Origin: Spirochaetales bacterium
GTDB taxonomy: Bacteria; Spirochaetota; Spirochaetia; B11-G9
Assembly (NCBI GenBank): GCA_027077185.1
Contig: JALTGJ010000311.1
Location: 1 to 8,662, forward strand
Direction of reading: 5' to 3'
Length of the DNA: 8,662 bases
Shown here: positions 6,567 to 8,662 of the stretch, piece by piece
How positions within the stretch are numbered: position 1 is the first letter of the stretch
How the letters are laid out: each line of letters opens with the position of its first letter
Program-made: the position numbers and the translations under genes
Notes under the pieces: generated by a model
The model's database searches: none
The model's input: the letters and a program-made list of their open reading frames with translations, nothing else
What the model was told of the DNA's origin: nothing

Positions 6567-6902
6567 TTATAGTAGTTCGTCAATGGAATAACATTTCCAC
6601 TGATATTTGTTAAGGTCTATCCTACCATTCGAATCAGATTCTACTCCTTCCATTTTTAGGAGCATTTTCTGTTCTTCAAATCCTGCAGGATCTTTTATTG
6701 CAATAATTCCCCTGCTGTTTACTACTCTGTGCCATGGAATGTTTTCTCCTCTATGGAGGATCTGTACAACTCTACGGGCTGCTTTGGGGCTTCCTGCAAG
6801 GGCAGCAACATGACCATAACTAATTACTCTACCGGCAGGAATACTGTTAAGGACGAATTCTGCTTTTTTTGAAAATGTCCGGGGTTCGGGAGTTTCTTCC
6901 AT
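6567..6902 (-). CDS. atl: Alkyltransferase-like (ATL) DNA repair protein
   Basis: A 111-aa protein consisting of the DNA-binding domain of O6-methylguanine-DNA methyltransferase. The usual active-site PCHRV reads P56-W57-H58-R59-V60, so the alkyl-acceptor Cys is replaced by Trp, the hallmark of ATL proteins. Other family features are present: SYGHVAALAGSP (28-39) with the nucleotide-flipping Tyr (Y29), the finger Arg in AARRV (probably R43), and the small C-terminal extension ending in a Trp-containing segment (QWKCYSIDELL). ATLs bind O6-alkylguanine without repairing it and hand the lesion to nucleotide excision repair. The only usable start is the ATG at 6902, which has no clear ribosome site. 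It is divergent from the HAD phosphatase, 67 nt away. Confidence 0.9.
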   Translation of the reverse strand: MEETPEPRTFSKKAEFVLNSIPAGRVISYGHVAALAGSPKAARRVVQILHRGENIPWHRVVNSRGIIAIKDPAGFEEQKMLLKMEGVESDSNGRIDLNKYQWKCYSIDELL

Positions 6903-6906
6903 GCTG

Positions 6907-6935
6907 TTGATACTATCATTTTATCCTGATATTAA
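6907..6935 (+). promoter_or_regulatory. Possible promoter of the HAD phosphatase gene
   Basis: TTGATA (6907-6912), 17 nt, TATTAA (6930-6935), in the short gap shared with the divergent ATL gene. The boxes match the consensus at 5 and 4 of 6 bases. I could not find a convincing promoter for the ATL gene in the same gap. Confidence 0.35.
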
Positions 6936-6969
6936 TATACACATTCTGGTGAAATTAGATGGAGATATA

Positions 6970-7572
6970 ATGGCTGTAAAAAATATTGTATTTGATATTG
7001 GTAATGTACTTCTTAAGTGGGAGCCTGCAGGGATATATCAAACCCTTTTTAACAGAAATGACTTTAGTAATCATCCTCTGTCAGAAATTGTAGGAGGGGA
7101 TATCTGGCTTAAAATGGATCAGGGTCTGCTCTCCCTTAATGAAGGTATTGAAAAATCCATAGTGGGCAATGAACACTACAAAGATGATATCAAAAAGTTC
7201 TTCCTGGAGGCTCCCTATCATTTTTTTCCTGTCGAAGACACTGTCAATGCGGCAAAGCACTATCAGGAAAGGGGGTATAAAATATTTCTCCTTTCCAATT
7301 TTCATGAATATGGTTATGGGGTCCTTTGTAAACGGTTTCCTTTTTTTAAAGATTTTGACGGTGGCGTTATTTCCTGGGAAGTAAAGCTGAATAAACCGGA
7401 CAGGCGAATCTACAAGGTCCTCCTTTCGAAGTACAATCTTGACCCGGGAGAAACCATCTTTATTGACGATATGAAAGAAAATATTGACGCTGCAGAAAAC
7501 CTTGGAATTAAAGGTATCCATTTCTGCAGTACTACAAATTTATCACTCAATTTGGAAAACCTTGTAAAGTAA
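6970..7572 (+). CDS. HAD-IA family phosphatase, YihX-like
   Basis: A 200-aa haloacid-dehalogenase superfamily hydrolase. Motif I is FDIGNV (8-13) with nucleophile D9; motif II is LLSN (107-110); the motif III Lys is in LNKPDRRIY (K142); motif IV is FIDDMKENIDAA (164-175) with D166 and D167. The FDxGNV form of motif I lacks the usual second Asp (G11 stands there), as seen in YihX-type phosphatases, one of which acts on alpha-glucose-1-phosphate. A sugar-phosphate substrate is therefore plausible but not shown. The ATG at 6970 was chosen over the in-frame ATG at 6901 because GGAG lies 5 nt upstream and the family begins right before motif I. The next gene, sorC-type, has its own promoter. Confidence 0.87.
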   Translation: MAVKNIVFDIGNVLLKWEPAGIYQTLFNRNDFSNHPLSEIVGGDIWLKMDQGLLSLNEGIEKSIVGNEHYKDDIKKFFLEAPYHFFPVEDTVNAAKHYQERGYKIFLLSNFHEYGYGVLCKRFPFFKDFDGGVISWEVKLNKPDRRIYKVLLSKYNLDPGETIFIDDMKENIDAAENLGIKGIHFCSTTNLSLNLENLVK

Positions 7573-7608
7573 TCAGGAATTAACAGCATAAATTAAAGTT
7601 AAGTAGTA

Positions 7609-7637
7609 TTGACAAATGGATAGCTTTCTATGATAAT
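7609..7637 (+). promoter_or_regulatory. Promoter of the SorC-type regulator operon
   Basis: A consensus -35 TTGACA (7609-7614), a 17-nt spacer and -10 GATAAT (7632-7637). This is one of the best sigma70-type promoters in the window. The transcription start should be near 7644, within the left arm of the inverted repeat that follows. Confidence 0.75.
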
Positions 7638-7668
7638 GTACATATGATCATCTATGTTCATATGTACA
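7637..7668. promoter_or_regulatory. Inverted repeat downstream of the -10: probable SorC-type operator
   Basis: Perfect 11-bp arms, TGTACATATGA (7637-7647) and TCATATGTACA (7658-7668), separated by 10 nt. Arm centres are 21 bp apart, two turns of the helix, as expected for a symmetric dimer or tetramer on one DNA face. The site covers the predicted transcription start and ends 12 nt before the ribosome site. SorC-family regulators typically control their own operon in response to a phosphorylated sugar; autorepression through this site is inferred from position. Confidence 0.65.
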
Positions 7669-7690
7669 AAACTGATTTTCAGAGGTCAAT

Positions 7691-8632
7691 ATGAAAGAAA
7701 CAAATCTGATCTATAAAATAGCATCGTTCTATTTTGAAGATAATCTTACTCAGCAGCAGATTGCACAGAAAATGGGTATATCCCGGATTAAGGTCTCCCG
7801 GATGCTTCAGCAGGCACGAAACAAAGGGATTGTTGAAATCTCCTTAAATAAACCCCAGCAAAACTATACAGAAGAAGAAAAAAGTATTGCAGATAAATGG
7901 AATTTAAATGAAGTCATTTTGACTGCCCAAGATTATAGCAGTAATGAAGATTTGTTAAAGCAGCTTGGAGTAAGTGCTTCAGAATATGCCATGAGAATTT
8001 TGAATGGAAACGAAACAGTTAGTCTTGCATGGGGAAGTACTTTATCTTCATTGGTGCAAAACCTTCCAAAGGTTTATTTCCCTGAAATAAAAATTGTGCA
8101 GATGATTGGTGGTCTTGGTTCTCCTGAGGCAGAGGTTCATAGTTCCGATCTTGTTCGTCGTTTATCGGATAAAACAGGTGGGAAGGGGCGAATACTTTCA
8201 GCTCCCGGAGTTGTTACCTCTAAAAGTGTAAAAGAGGGATTACTTGAAGACACTTATATTAAGGAGACTCTTGTCCTGGCTGCTTCTTCTGACATAGCTT
8301 TTGTTGGAATTGGAACCGGAGCACCTAATTCTATACTTATGAGCCAGGGTGATATTTTATCGGCAGTTACCCTTAAAGAGATAAAAAAGTTGGGGGCTGT
8401 TGGGGATATAGCACTTCGGTTTTTTAATAGTAGTGGAGATTTTATAGATCACCCTATTAATGATCGAATTATTGGTATCAGCTCTATGGATATTAAAAAA
8501 ATACCAAGGGTAATTGCTATTGCTGGTGGATTGGAAAAATATAAGGCTATACATGGAGCTTTGGAAAGTGGCCTGATAGATGTTCTAATTACAGATTACA
8601 AAACAGGAATAAAACTTTTGGAGGGTAATTAA
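7691..8632 (+). CDS. SorC/DeoR-family sugar-responsive transcriptional regulator
   Basis: A 313-aa cytoplasmic transcription factor. The N-terminal helix-turn-helix spans about residues 19-41 (LTQQQIAQKMGISRIKVSRML). The rest (about 57-310) is the SorC sugar-phosphate-binding domain, with SLAWGSTL (111-118), GGLGSP (140-145), GIGTGAPNS (206-214), GAVGDIALRFF (235-245) and AIAGGLEKYKAIHGAL (276-291). Length is typical. The ATG at 7691 is preceded by AGAGG with 5-nt spacing. An FGGY kinase starts 1 nt after its stop, so the two are surely co-transcribed; the effector is probably the phosphorylated sugar made by that kinase or an early pathway intermediate. The specific sugar cannot be read from the sequence. 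Promoter and inverted repeat upstream suggest autoregulation. Confidence 0.92.
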   Translation: MKETNLIYKIASFYFEDNLTQQQIAQKMGISRIKVSRMLQQARNKGIVEISLNKPQQNYTEEEKSIADKWNLNEVILTAQDYSSNEDLLKQLGVSASEYAMRILNGNETVSLAWGSTLSSLVQNLPKVYFPEIKIVQMIGGLGSPEAEVHSSDLVRRLSDKTGGKGRILSAPGVVTSKSVKEGLLEDTYIKETLVLAASSDIAFVGIGTGAPNSILMSQGDILSAVTLKEIKKLGAVGDIALRFFNSSGDFIDHPINDRIIGISSMDIKKIPRVIAIAGGLEKYKAIHGALESGLIDVLITDYKTGIKLLEGN

Positions 8633-8633
8633 T

Positions 8634-8662
8634 ATGTATCTACTTGGAATTGATTTTGGAAC
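8634..8662 (+). CDS. FGGY-family carbohydrate kinase, N-terminal codons only (cut by right edge)
   Basis: Only nine full codons and part of a tenth lie in the window: ATG then residues reading MYLLGIDFG. LGIDFG followed by the start of a Thr codon is the opening phosphate-binding strand of FGGY kinases (xylulokinase, ribulokinase, glycerol kinase type). GGAGGG at 8620-8625 lies 8 nt upstream. The position 1 nt after a SorC regulator is common for sugar-kinase operons. The short length limits certainty, and the sugar cannot be named. Confidence 0.7.

Noticed and set aside
6901..6969. N-terminal extension of the HAD phosphatase from the in-frame ATG at 6901
   Set aside because: It has no ribosome site, overlaps the ATL start codon, and adds 23 residues before motif I that the family does not have. 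The ATG at 6970 has a good site.

Overview
The window is AT-rich bacterial DNA carrying ordinary accessory genes. A spirochaete (Spirochaetaceae-like) host would fit the low GC, the large lipoprotein with a loose lipobox, the two DUF4143 ATPases and the SorC-type regulator followed by a sugar kinase. This is inference: nothing in the window is diagnostic of a taxon.

Layout, left to right. (1) Plus strand, 1-1543: the 3' part of a DUF4143 AAA ATPase cut by the window edge, overlapping by 4 nt a 374-aa protein that resembles the galactose-mutarotase fold. (2) Plus strand, 1577-2194: a complete MazE/MazF (PemK) toxin-antitoxin pair with its own promoter and a perfect 9+3+9 dyad over the -10. (3) Minus strand, 4374-2204: a 699-aa predicted lipoprotein built from five divergent lipocalin-like repeats around a central domain, with a clear sigma70-type promoter. 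It converges on the toxin gene, and both stop codons lie in one hairpin. (4) Minus strand, 6500-4387: a second, complete DUF4143 ATPase and, 29 nt downstream, an EamA/DMT-type ten-helix transporter. The ATPase promoter lies inside a 37-bp near-perfect palindrome and is placed so that the mRNA should be leaderless. (5) Minus strand, 6902-6567: an alkyltransferase-like (ATL) protein with Trp in place of the alkyl-acceptor Cys, divergent from (6) a plus-strand HAD-IA phosphatase of the YihX type. (7) Plus strand, 7609 to the right edge: a SorC/DeoR-family sugar-responsive regulator with a strong promoter and an 11+10+11 inverted repeat, followed by the first codons of an FGGY carbohydrate kinase. 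This is the start of a sugar-utilisation operon.

The genes do not form one pathway. The three regulatory dyads (mazEF, DUF4143 ATPase, sorC) are the most informative non-coding signals, since each overlaps or adjoins a core promoter and suggests autoregulation. The ATPase promoter-palindrome is the strongest candidate for something not well described. I saw no rRNA, tRNA, CRISPR array, transposase or insertion sequence, and no gene-free stretch over 300 bases.
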